Source: Mycobacterium sp. EPa45
GTDB taxonomy: Bacteria > Actinomycetota > Actinomycetes > Mycobacteriales > Mycobacteriaceae
Length of the DNA stretch: 64,000 nucleotides
Assembly (NCBI RefSeq): GCF_001021385.1
Contig: NZ_CP011773.1
Location: 1,240,001-1,304,000, forward strand
Reading direction: 5' to 3'
The notes beneath the pieces were generated by a model, which worked only from the letters and a program-made list of their open reading frames with translations, was not told where the DNA came from and ran no database searches. Of the stretch, positions 54,842 through 62,832 are shown piece after piece (the first letter of the stretch is position 1; the number at the start of each line of letters is the position of its first letter). The position numbers and the translations under genes are program-made.

Positions 54842-55623
54842 GCGGGTACCTCCTGCCGATGCGCTGGGAAGCGATAGTAACCGCGGCGGTAGCCGTACCA
54901 TATCCGAACACCGATAAGGGCCAGCGAGGGCAGCAGAAACCATTGCGGCCGAGTCAGATCCAGCCACACCGTCTCGTTGGCGCGGGTGAACTCGACGAAG
55001 AAGCGGAATACGGCATAGGCCGCGACATAGACCACGAACAGCTCGCCCGGGCGGGTGATCCGTGACCGCAGCCACAGCAGTGCCGCGAAAGCCGCCAGCT
55101 GGAAGGCGATCTCGTACAGGAACGACGGATGCATCGGCTGCCCGGTGAGACACCCCGGACATTCGGGCGTGGTGGCGGCGGCGTGCACGCCCCATGGCAG
55201 TGAGGTAGGGCGACCCGGAGCCTCGGTGAGATAGCACCCGATCCGGCCGACGGCCATTCCGAGTGCCACCGCCGGGGCGAACAGGTCACCGGTCTTGCCC
55301 CGGTACCCGCCGATACGCTTGGCGATCAGCACCCCCACGTACGCACCGAGCAGACCGCCCAGAATGCTCTTGGAGCCGTACTCCCACGCGCGGGTCAAGG
55401 TCGGGTTGGCGGCGAAGTCCAGGTGCCGTGCCCAGCCGGAGAGGCGCATGCCGATCGCGCCGCCCACGAGTGCGCCGGTGACCGCGACAAGCGACTGGTC
55501 GTTGACGGCACCGCGCCGACGCGCTTCGACGACGAACACAACCATTGCCGTCAATACCCCGAGTCCGACGAACAGACTGTGCACCGGCACCGCCACCGGT
55601 CCGATATGCCATTCGGGGACCAT
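54838..55623 (-). CDS. prolipoprotein diacylglyceryl transferase-like membrane protein
   Basis: 261 residues with about seven membrane helices. Lgt features: GPVAVPVHSLFVGLGVL, GGAIGMRLSGWA, and the signature GRIGCYLTEAPGRPTSLPWGVH, with MHPSFLYEIAFQLAAF and RFFVEFTRANE. Housekeeping Lgt transfers diacylglycerol to lipoprotein Cys. Mycobacterial housekeeping Lgt lies in the trp region and has a long C-terminal tail, from memory; this short copy is an additional paralogue, probably acting on a different acceptor. First gene of the minus-strand trio. Confidence 0.85.
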   Translation of the reverse strand: MVPEWHIGPVAVPVHSLFVGLGVLTAMVVFVVEARRRGAVNDQSLVAVTGALVGGAIGMRLSGWARHLDFAANPTLTRAWEYGSKSILGGLLGAYVGVLIAKRIGGYRGKTGDLFAPAVALGMAVGRIGCYLTEAPGRPTSLPWGVHAAATTPECPGCLTGQPMHPSFLYEIAFQLAAFAALLWLRSRITRPGELFVVYVAAYAVFRFFVEFTRANETVWLDLTRPQWFLLPSLALIGVRIWYGYRRGYYRFPAHRQEVPA

Positions 55624-55730
55624 GTGCGAAACCTATCGGCAATACTGCGGCTGCGACATGTGATTGACCAGCGACCGCGTCCACACTCGGTTCACCAGCG
55701 CGACCCCGCGCCCATGGCGAACATGGAATA

Positions 55731-55746
55731 ACGTGACATATCACGT
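55731..55746. promoter_or_regulatory. operator upstream of the SDR gene
   Basis: ACGTGA-CATA-TCACGT, 6-bp arms. The core TGACATATCACG (55734-55745) matches TGACGTGTCACG (57042-57053) before the marR gene at 10 of 12 positions. 41 bases upstream of the SDR start codon. Confidence 0.6.
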
Positions 55747-55786
55747 AGTTCTGCTGGCTGTAGGTTCCACATATTGAGGAGAAATC

Positions 55787-56533
55787 ATGAGCCAACTCAA
55801 CGGTAAAACGGCGCTGGTCACCGGTGGCACATCGGGCATCGGACTGGCGACCGCGCAACGCCTCGCGGCCGAAGGTGCCCACGTCTTCCTCACCGGGCGG
55901 ACCCAGGACCGGGTGGACGCCGCAGCGGCCACGATCGGCGATGGTGCCACCGGGGTCGCCAGCGACGTCACCGAGATCGCCGATCTGGATCACCTCGCCG
56001 ACGTGATCCGGCAGCGTGGCCATGGCCTGGACATCGTCTTCGCCAACGCCGGCGGTGGCGAGTTCGCCACCCTCGAGGCGGAGACGCCCGAACATCTCGC
56101 CGACACCTTCAACCGCAACGTCGGTGGGACGGTCTTCACCGTGCAGAAGATGCTGCCCCTGCTCAACGAGGGGGCGTCGATCGTCCTCGCCGGTTCGACC
56201 GCGGCCAGTCGTGGCGTGCCGTCCTTCGGCGCCTACGCCGCGTCGAAGGCTGCCATCCGCTCCTTCGGCCGGACCTGGGCGGCCGAGTTGGTCGATCGCA
56301 AGATCCGCGTCAACACGGTGGTGCCCGGCCCGATCGAGACACCCGGGCTCAAGGGGTTGGCTCCCAGTGGACAACACCAGGCTCTACTCGACGGCGAGGC
56401 GGCGACGGTGCCGATGGGGCGGATCGGCCATCCCGATGAAATTGCCTCCGTCGTGGTATTTCTCGCCTCCGACGCGAGCAGCTTCATGACCGGTTCCGAA
56501 CTGTACGTCGACGGGGGGTCCGTTCAGGTCTGA
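55787..56533 (+). CDS. short-chain dehydrogenase/reductase
   Basis: 248 residues, classical SDR. TGGTSGIGLATAQRL NAD(P) motif, FANAGGGEFATLE, Ser in VLAGSTAASRG, YAASKAAIRSF (Tyr/Lys), RVNTVVPGPIETPG, and the C-terminal SDASSFMTGSELYVDGG. Arg in TGRTQDRV suggests NADP. The last 10 bases overlap the convergent marR gene. Likely repressed by that MarR protein through the shared operator. Confidence 0.92.
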   Translation: MSQLNGKTALVTGGTSGIGLATAQRLAAEGAHVFLTGRTQDRVDAAAATIGDGATGVASDVTEIADLDHLADVIRQRGHGLDIVFANAGGGEFATLEAETPEHLADTFNRNVGGTVFTVQKMLPLLNEGASIVLAGSTAASRGVPSFGAYAASKAAIRSFGRTWAAELVDRKIRVNTVVPGPIETPGLKGLAPSGQHQALLDGEAATVPMGRIGHPDEIASVVVFLASDASSFMTGSELYVDGGSVQV

Positions 56534-57018
56534 CCCGGGCGGGGCAAGGTGCCCTCCCGCAGGATGCTCTCGTAAATGGTGGCCAGGATGTCGGCCAGTT
56601 GCTTGTCCTGTCGTGCGTCGAGATCGGAGAAGAACAGGGTACGAACCCACTCGGCGTGCAGTGGCGCGGCCGAGCGCAGCGCGGCCCACCCGGCATCGCT
56701 GAGCAGTACGTCGGTTGCCCGGCCGTCGGTCTCCGATCGCACCCGATCGACAAGACCACGGCCGGTCATCCGCTGCAGGTGATGGGACAACCTGCTGCGT
56801 TCCCAACCGATTGTGGTCGCCAGCGTGGTCAGCCCCGTGCGCCGGCCTGGTGCCTGGGACAGCGCGTTGAGCACTGTGTAGTCGCTGAGCGACAGTCCGC
56901 AGTCGGCCAGCAGTTGCCGGTTCATCTCGTATTCGAGCCGGTGATACACCCGCATGTAGTTCAGCCAGGTCCGCTGCTGAGATACGTTGAGCGGGTAGCC
57001 CTTACGGCGCGAAGCCAC
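56524..57018 (-). CDS. MarR-family transcriptional regulator
   Basis: 164 residues. Winged helix: GLSLSDYTVLNALSQAP, LTTLATTIGWERSRLSHHLQRM, GLVDRVRSETDGRATDVLLSD (the wing contains the DxR motif). Dimerisation helices at both ends. Its own upstream region holds TGACGTGTCACG at 57042-57053, the same motif as before the convergent SDR gene, suggesting autoregulation plus control of the SDR. Confidence 0.92.
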   Translation of the reverse strand: MASRRKGYPLNVSQQRTWLNYMRVYHRLEYEMNRQLLADCGLSLSDYTVLNALSQAPGRRTGLTTLATTIGWERSRLSHHLQRMTGRGLVDRVRSETDGRATDVLLSDAGWAALRSAAPLHAEWVRTLFFSDLDARQDKQLADILATIYESILREGTLPRPGQT

Positions 57019-57040
57019 GTTCGTAACCCCTCCGACACAG

Positions 57041-57053
57041 GTGACGTGTCACG
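57041..57053. promoter_or_regulatory. operator upstream of marR
   Basis: GTGAC-GT-GTCAC palindrome followed by G. It lies 23 bases before the marR start codon and shares the TGACRTRTCACG core with the SDR operator. Confidence 0.58.
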
Positions 57054-57068
57054 CATCCTACGCGTGGA

Positions 57069-57719
57069 TCATGCGAGGGTCGCGGTGACCCGCAGATCCC
57101 TTTGATAACGCGGCGCTTTCGACAACAAGAACACGTAAAGCGTGTCCAAGACCACGATCTCGATGTAAATCACCAGCCACAGAATGTTGCTCGGATCGTA
57201 AAGGTACTGAGAAACGGCCGCGGTCAGGGTGCCCAGCAGCTTTCCCCACGCGATCCACATACTCTGCCCGCGCCGGTCACCGCGGCGGATGAGCATCGTC
57301 AGGAACAACACCGACATGATCAGGTTGTCGACGTATGCGGTGTAGACCGAGCCGTCATCGCGCCCGAAGACGGCAACAATCGCCATCATCATTGGCGCGA
57401 CCATGGAGAACGCCAAAACGAACATCGGCCAGAAGTACGACTCGGGCAGGTTCCTGGGGTAATCAGAGCGCCAGTACTTCAGGAAAATCGCCAGAATCGC
57501 GACATCAGCGGCAAACCAGACGGCGTTGATGCTCTCCTGCATCAGCCCGCCGACCGACGGATAGGCAAACGTGAAGAGAAACTCCCACGTGATATTCATG
57601 ACCAGCGCAAGGAAGGGCATCGCGAAGGTGCGGTCGAGCAGTCCCTGGCGGATCACGAACGCATAGGTGATGGTCCAGAAGATTCCGCTTGCCAGCCCGA
57701 AAGCGTCAATCAGCGACAT
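57069..57719 (-). CDS. Pyr4/PaxB-type transmembrane terpene cyclase-like protein
   Basis: 216 residues, about seven membrane helices. MNITWEFLFTFAYP has the conserved Glu (Glu46) and VIYIEIVVLDTLYVFLL has Glu187/Asp192, the acidic pair used by Pyr4-type cyclases to protonate and guide terpenoid epoxide cyclisation. Bacterial relatives occur in drimentine-type clusters. No prenyltransferase or epoxidase is adjacent, so its substrate, or any enzymatic role, is open. Confidence 0.6.
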   Translation of the reverse strand: MSLIDAFGLASGIFWTITYAFVIRQGLLDRTFAMPFLALVMNITWEFLFTFAYPSVGGLMQESINAVWFAADVAILAIFLKYWRSDYPRNLPESYFWPMFVLAFSMVAPMMMAIVAVFGRDDGSVYTAYVDNLIMSVLFLTMLIRRGDRRGQSMWIAWGKLLGTLTAAVSQYLYDPSNILWLVIYIEIVVLDTLYVFLLSKAPRYQRDLRVTATLA

Positions 57720-57891
57720 CGGGGCTCACCTTCCGCAGCGCCATCGGCTCTTCGTCGAGGTTCAACCCGTGGTTGTGCTGTGGCCTCGGATCAAGTCTTA
57801 GCAGTTGTGAATCATCACGGTGGCGAAACGGGCGCCCACCTCTCACACTTGGTGGGCGGGCTCGCCTGCCGATCCCAGGAGGGTTAACCCC

Positions 57892-58560
57892 ATGGAGCTG
57901 AATCCCGGTGATACCGCCGTCGTGGTCATCGACCCCCAGAACGACGTGCTGAGCCCGACGGGCAGGAACTGGGAAGTCCTGGCAGCCTCCGTGACAGAGA
58001 ACAACACGGTGGAACACCTCGTCGAGATCTTCACGGCTGCCAAGGCGGCCGGCTTCGCAATGGTCATCTCGCCGCACTACTTCTATCCCGGCGATCACGG
58101 CTGGCTTTTCAACGGGCCGCTGGAAGCCGACGAGCTACGTACCGGGACATTCGCCCGCCGCGGTGCTCTGACCCTGGACGGCTTCAACGGGTCCGGTGCG
58201 GACTGGCTCGACGAGTTCAAGCCGTTCATCGACGACCCCTCGACGATTGTGGCCAGCCCACACAAGGTGTGGGGGCCGCAGACCAACGACCTGGTGCTGC
58301 AACTACGCAAGCGCAAGATCACCAAGGTCGTGCTGTGCGGCATGCTCGCCAACATCTGCGTGGAATCGCATCTGCGGGATCTGCTCGAGCAGGGGTTCGA
58401 GGTGGCGGTCGTCCGGGACGCCACCGCGGGCCCGCGACATCCGAGGTGGGGTGACGGATATCAGGCAGCGCTGGTCAACTACGCGTTTCTGGCGCACGCT
58501 GTGCTGAGCACCGACGACGTGGTCGCAGCCATGGCAATTCCATCGGGAGGCGTGACGTGA
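57892..58560 (+). CDS. isochorismatase-family cysteine hydrolase
   Basis: 222 residues from the ATG at 57892 (AGGAGG upstream). Catalytic triad by family: Asp14 (VVVIDPQND), Lys125 (ASPHKVWGP), Cys156 ([15 protein letters not shown]). Cleaves an amide, ester or enol-ether bond; substrate unknown. First gene of an operon with DUF1348, flavin-reductase-like and MOSC-reductase genes; overlaps the next by four bases. Confidence 0.9.
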   Translation: MELNPGDTAVVVIDPQNDVLSPTGRNWEVLAASVTENNTVEHLVEIFTAAKAAGFAMVISPHYFYPGDHGWLFNGPLEADELRTGTFARRGALTLDGFNGSGADWLDEFKPFIDDPSTIVASPHKVWGPQTNDLVLQLRKRKITKVVLCGMLANICVESHLRDLLEQGFEVAVVRDATAGPRHPRWGDGYQAALVNYAFLAHAVLSTDDVVAAMAIPSGGVT

Positions 58561-59018
58561 CGGAATCGCGACCACCCTTTCCGCCGTTCAGCCTGCACGC
58601 CGCGATGCAGAAGGTGCAGGCAGCCGAAGATGCGTGGAATACCTGCGACCCCCATCGCGTTAGCTTGGCGTACACAGCTGACAGCCAGTGGCGCAACCGA
58701 GATCGGTTCATCACCGGGCGCGATCAGATTGTGGGGTTTTTGACCGCCAAGTGGGAGCGCGAACTCGACTATGCACTACGAAAAAGCTTGTGGGACTTCC
58801 ACGGTAATCGCATCGCAGTTCGCTTCCAGTACGAATGCCGCGACCCCGATGGCCAGTGGTGGCGCAGCTACGGCAATGAGTTGTGGGAGTTCGCCGACAA
58901 CGGGCTGATGCGCCGGCGCGAGGCCAGTATCAATGACGTCGCGATCGACGAATCCGACCGGCGCTACTTCGGGCCACGGTCAGAAAGCGACCGTGGCCGC
59001 GACATTCCGCTGCAGTGA
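58557..59018 (+). CDS. DUF1348 / NTF2-like (SnoaL-fold) protein
   Basis: 153 residues. The NTF2-like core is recognisable: [94 protein letters not shown]. Small cone-shaped fold that binds hydrophobic ligands or isomerises them. Starts inside the isochorismatase gene. Function unknown. Confidence 0.88.
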   Translation: MTESRPPFPPFSLHAAMQKVQAAEDAWNTCDPHRVSLAYTADSQWRNRDRFITGRDQIVGFLTAKWERELDYALRKSLWDFHGNRIAVRFQYECRDPDGQWWRSYGNELWEFADNGLMRRREASINDVAIDESDRRYFGPRSESDRGRDIPLQ

Positions 59019-59043
59019 CTCCGGCGCTGACGAGGAGACGTTC

Positions 59044-59682
59044 ATGAGCAAGCATTACGCGTCCATCGCGTTCACCGATGATGTCCAGGCCGTCCAAAGC
59101 GCACACGGCAGCGACGAGTTCTACGGGCGCAAGCTCGCGGCGGGCAAGGCGTCGCCGGGCCGCGACCCGCTGACCGAGGACGAGAAGAACTATCTGAGCG
59201 AGCGCGACGGCTTCTATCTGGCTTCGGTTTCCGAAAGCGGCTGGCCATACGTTCAGTTCCGTGGCGGAAACCCCGGATTCATCCGTGCACTCGACGACCA
59301 CACCATCGGCTGGGCCGACTTTCGGGGCAACCTGCAGTACATCAGCACCGGAAACATGACGGGCGACGACCGCGTGGCGATCATCGCTCTCGACTATGCC
59401 CACCAGCGCCGGTTGAAGATCTTCGGGCATGCCCGCATCGTGACCACCGATGAGGACCCCGCGCTGCTGAAGGCGTTGACGGATGAAACCGACAGCTCGG
59501 TGGTCGAGCGGGCGGTCCTGGTCGACGTCGATGCCTACGACTGGAACTGCCAGCAGCACATCACCCCGCGCTTCAGCGCTGCCGAACTCGAACCCGCGCT
59601 GGCACCCCTACGCGCGAAACTGGCGGCATTGCAGGCCGAAAATGACCGGCTGCGCGCGCAACTCGACGATCCGGGGCATTGA
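59044..59682 (+). CDS. pyridoxamine-5'-phosphate-oxidase-family flavin-binding protein
   Basis: 212 residues from the ATG at 59044. Split-barrel FMN fold: FYLASVSESGWPYVQFRGGNPGF, IGWADFRGNLQYISTGNM, RVAIIALDYAHQRRLKIFGHARI. It ends in a coiled-coil-like helix (LAPLRAKLAALQAENDRLRA). Probably an FMN or F420-linked reductase. The next gene starts at its end. Confidence 0.86.
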   Translation: MSKHYASIAFTDDVQAVQSAHGSDEFYGRKLAAGKASPGRDPLTEDEKNYLSERDGFYLASVSESGWPYVQFRGGNPGFIRALDDHTIGWADFRGNLQYISTGNMTGDDRVAIIALDYAHQRRLKIFGHARIVTTDEDPALLKALTDETDSSVVERAVLVDVDAYDWNCQQHITPRFSAAELEPALAPLRAKLAALQAENDRLRAQLDDPGH

Positions 59683-59687
59683 CCGCG

Positions 59688-61439
59688 ATGGCGACGCTGG
59701 TGTCGGTGAACGTCGGACTGCCCACGGATGTGCAGTGGAACGGGCGCACCGTGCACACCGGGGCATGGAAGTCACCGGTAGCCGGTCCGCGCATGGTGCG
59801 GCGGCTCAATATCGACGGGGACGGCCAGGGTGACCTCGGCGGCCACGGGGGAGAGAACCGTGCTGTGCTGGTGTATCAGGTTGCCTCCTACGACCATTGG
59901 GCGACGGTGCTCGACCGCGACGATCTGACACCGGGCGCCTTCGGGGAGAACCTGACCGTGGACGGGCTGCCCGATGACGAGGTCTGCATCGGCGATCGAT
60001 ACCGGATCGGTGACGTCGTCCTCGAAGTGACGCAGCCGCGGGTCACCTGCTACCGAGTCGGAATGCGGCTGGGCGAACCCCGCATGGCCGCGCTGCTGGT
60101 GTCGCACCACCGTCCCGGCTTCTACTGCCGAGTGCTGGCCGAAGGCGAACTCGCCGCGGGCCAGGACGTGGTCAAGATCGAAGACGGGCCGCACCAGGTC
60201 AGCGTCGCCGAGATCGATGCCCTGCTCTATCTCCCGGGGCATCCCCGCGACGCCCTGGAACGTGCCCTCGCCATCCCGGCGCTGAGCCAGGGATGGAAGA
60301 CCTCGCTGCAGAGTCTGCTGGAGCAAGATGCGGAAACCGGTAACAGCGGGCTGACCGGGGTGGCACCGCCGCCGCCGGCGTGGCGGGGCTTCCGCCGGCT
60401 CGAGGTGACCGGCGTGCACGACGAGAGCCGAAGCGTCCGCTCGGTGTCGCTGGTTGATCCCGCTGGCGCACCGCTGCCGAAATGGCTTGCCGGCCAATCG
60501 ATCGTGGTGCGGCTGCCGGTCAACGTGGGCGGACCACCGCTGGTCCGCAATTACTCACTGTCGAATGAGCCGGGTGCGGCCGAGTACCGCATCGCCGTCA
60601 AGCGGGAACCGATGGGAACGGTCAGCCAGTACGTGCACGATCACGTGAAGGCCGGCGACCTCATCGAGGTTGCGGCGCCGCGGGGGAGTTTCTTCCTCGA
60701 CGACAGCCGGGACCCGGTCATCCTGATCTCGGCCGGTGTGGGAGTGACGCCGGTGCTGTCCATGCTGCACTCGCTGGTCGACAGTGGGTCGCAGCGTGGA
60801 ATCTGGTGGCTGCACGGCGCCCGCGACCGACGTGAGCATCCATTCGCGACCGAAGCCCGCGAGCTACTGAACCGATTGCCGCACAGCCGGTCTCGTGTCT
60901 TCTTCAGCCAACCCGACGTCGCTGACCGGCTGGGTGTCGACTACGACCAGCGGGGACGGCTGTCCGCGCAGGCGCTGCGGGACCTCGGCCTACCGGTAGC
61001 GGCGCAGGTGTTCGTGTGCGGACCGGAGCCGTTCATGGACGCGGTGAGCGACGCACTGATCGAGTGCGGGGTGGATGCCGGCAATGTCCACACGGAGCGA
61101 TTCGGTGCGCACTCGGCGATCACGCCCGGCATCGTGGCGGCCACCGAGCGACCGCCGCACCTGCCCGAGGGTCCACCCGGTACCGGACCGAGCGTGCAGT
61201 TCGCGCGCAGTGGACTCGCCGTGCCGTGGCGGGAAACCGACACCAGCCTGCTCGACTTCGCCGAAGCCTGCGACGTACCCACTCGATGGTCGTGCCGCAC
61301 GGGTGTCTGCCACACCTGTGAGACGGCGCTCCTGGTGGGCCGGGTCGGTTACGACCTCGAGCCGCTGGAACCGCCGGCCGACGGAAACGTGCTGCTGTGC
61401 ATCGCATCCCCGGCCGAGGACGTTGTCATCGATCTGTGA
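59688..61439 (+). CDS. MOSC domain-flavodoxin-reductase-[2Fe-2S] ferredoxin fusion
   Basis: 583 residues from the ATG at 59688 (a TTG at 59679 overlaps the previous stop). MOSC domain about 1-160 (NIDGDGQGDLGGHGGENRAV, PGAFGENLTVDGL, QPRVTCYRVGMRLG with the likely molybdenum-cofactor-sulfur Cys). A 3-alpha region follows to ~220, then an FAD/FMN and NAD(P) reductase (about 235-465, VRNYSLSNEPG, ISAGVGVTPVLSML, VCGPEPFMD), then a plant-type [2Fe-2S] domain (CRTGVCHTCE...LLCIASP). It resembles YiiM/YcbX-type N-hydroxylated-base reduction systems fused to their electron donor. Confidence 0.9.
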   Translation: MATLVSVNVGLPTDVQWNGRTVHTGAWKSPVAGPRMVRRLNIDGDGQGDLGGHGGENRAVLVYQVASYDHWATVLDRDDLTPGAFGENLTVDGLPDDEVCIGDRYRIGDVVLEVTQPRVTCYRVGMRLGEPRMAALLVSHHRPGFYCRVLAEGELAAGQDVVKIEDGPHQVSVAEIDALLYLPGHPRDALERALAIPALSQGWKTSLQSLLEQDAETGNSGLTGVAPPPPAWRGFRRLEVTGVHDESRSVRSVSLVDPAGAPLPKWLAGQSIVVRLPVNVGGPPLVRNYSLSNEPGAAEYRIAVKREPMGTVSQYVHDHVKAGDLIEVAAPRGSFFLDDSRDPVILISAGVGVTPVLSMLHSLVDSGSQRGIWWLHGARDRREHPFATEARELLNRLPHSRSRVFFSQPDVADRLGVDYDQRGRLSAQALRDLGLPVAAQVFVCGPEPFMDAVSDALIECGVDAGNVHTERFGAHSAITPGIVAATERPPHLPEGPPGTGPSVQFARSGLAVPWRETDTSLLDFAEACDVPTRWSCRTGVCHTCETALLVGRVGYDLEPLEPPADGNVLLCIASPAEDVVIDL

Positions 61440-61442
61440 GCC

Positions 61443-62480
61443 TCAGGTGCGGGCGACGTGGCGCTGCCAGCGCCGCAGCGCGGTGGCCGACGCCGGCCCG
61501 TCGGTGGGGCGTAGGGCGTCGGTCATCAGTGTCCGGACCGCCGCGGTGTCGAAATGCGTTCCGATCGCCACCAGCTGGCTGGGGCCCGCGGCCGATTTGG
61601 CCGCCTTGGCAATGTGAACCGAAGGTCCGACGACGTTGACCACGTAGCCGCGAACCGAGGAGCGGTGGCGCACCGCCACGCGGCCTTTCATCCGGTACAC
61701 GCCTGCGGGCGGCCACTCGAGCAGATCGATGAGGCGCTCCGGATCGATGGGTTCCTCGGCGGTCACCGTCACCGACTCGGCATGCACATGGTCGTGATCG
61801 CCGACGGTCTCGGAGAACAACGCGTCGCGGAACGACAGCTGGCCCGCTTCGTCGGTCGCCGCGGCGACGTCGTACAGCAGCGCCGGGTCAATCCGCCCGC
61901 CGATGGCCCGGACGACGTGGGCGCGCGAATTGCGTTCCCGTACCCGGGCTTCGACCCGGGCTACGACCGCGTCACGGTCTTTCTCTGGGACTTGGTCGAG
62001 CTTGTTGACCACCACCAGGGTCGCCGCGCCGTAGCGGGCGGGTGCCACGCCGCCGCAGTCGACGGTGTCGAAGTGCCGAACCGCGTCGACCACATCCACG
62101 ACACCGCCGTCACGAACTCCGGCGATCTCGCTGAAGCCGATGATGCGGGCCAGCGCCGCCGGATCAGCCAGACCGCTGGCTTCCACGACGATGGCATCCA
62201 ATTGGAGCCTGGGGTCGGCCAGCCGAGCCAGAGCGGTGTCCAGCTGCCCGTCATCGGGAAGACAGCAGATGCAGCCGCCGGCGATGGACGCAGGCTCGTC
62301 GATCTGGCCGCTGATCAGACCGGCGTCGACGTTGATCTCACCGAAGTCGTTGATTACCACCCCGATCCGGGCCTGTGGGGTGCGCAACACATGGTTGAGC
62401 AAGGTCGTCTTTCCTGCACCGAGATGACCGGTGAGCGCAATCACCGGGATCGTTGCACTGCTGACAGGCCGGGACACCAC
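61443..62480 (-). CDS. CobW/COG0523-family GTPase metallochaperone
   Basis: 345 residues from a GTG at 62480 (62477 also possible). Walker A GHLGAGKTTLLNH, the family metal motif GGCICC (Cys70, 72, 73), EASGLADPAALAR, and NKLDQVP for guanine. The C-terminal CobW_C domain has LLEWPPAGVYRMKGRVAV. A His-rich turn (GDHDHVHAE) is present. Metal (Zn or Co) and client unknown. No zinc-repressor box is visible upstream. Convergent with the MOSC fusion gene (3 bases apart). Confidence 0.88.
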   Translation of the reverse strand: MVSRPVSSATIPVIALTGHLGAGKTTLLNHVLRTPQARIGVVINDFGEINVDAGLISGQIDEPASIAGGCICCLPDDGQLDTALARLADPRLQLDAIVVEASGLADPAALARIIGFSEIAGVRDGGVVDVVDAVRHFDTVDCGGVAPARYGAATLVVVNKLDQVPEKDRDAVVARVEARVRERNSRAHVVRAIGGRIDPALLYDVAAATDEAGQLSFRDALFSETVGDHDHVHAESVTVTAEEPIDPERLIDLLEWPPAGVYRMKGRVAVRHRSSVRGYVVNVVGPSVHIAKAAKSAAGPSQLVAIGTHFDTAAVRTLMTDALRPTDGPASATALRRWQRHVART

Positions 62481-62832
62481 CTGGAGATGGTGCCATAACT
62501 CGCAACCGGGGACGCGACGCGCCGCACGCAGTTTGCTGAAAGCTGTGCAATCGCGCGTCGCAACCCACGAAGACCGAGGCCACTGAACCGGCGATTCAGC
62601 AATCCGCAGCACGTTGTCCAGCCGGTTTGACGACCCAAACATTGCTACCCGAAACACCCTCATAGACAGTGGCTAACTCGTTGCACGCGGGCTACAGTGC
62701 CTACGGCAATCGCATCTTCCCGGCCTGTCGCGCGTCGAACACGTACAGCGCCGTCGGATCATTCGCGCCACGACCGGTTCGATTCGTTTGCTGTGCAGGG
62801 AATCAGTCGTGCGCGGCGCCGCGTGGGCCGCA
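62481..62832. other. 352-base divergent intergenic region
   Basis: Lies between the CobW gene (-) and the GH2 gene (+). No small gene, hairpin or clear operator was found. A longer GTG start (62809) for the GH2 gene would shorten it. Confidence 0.5.
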
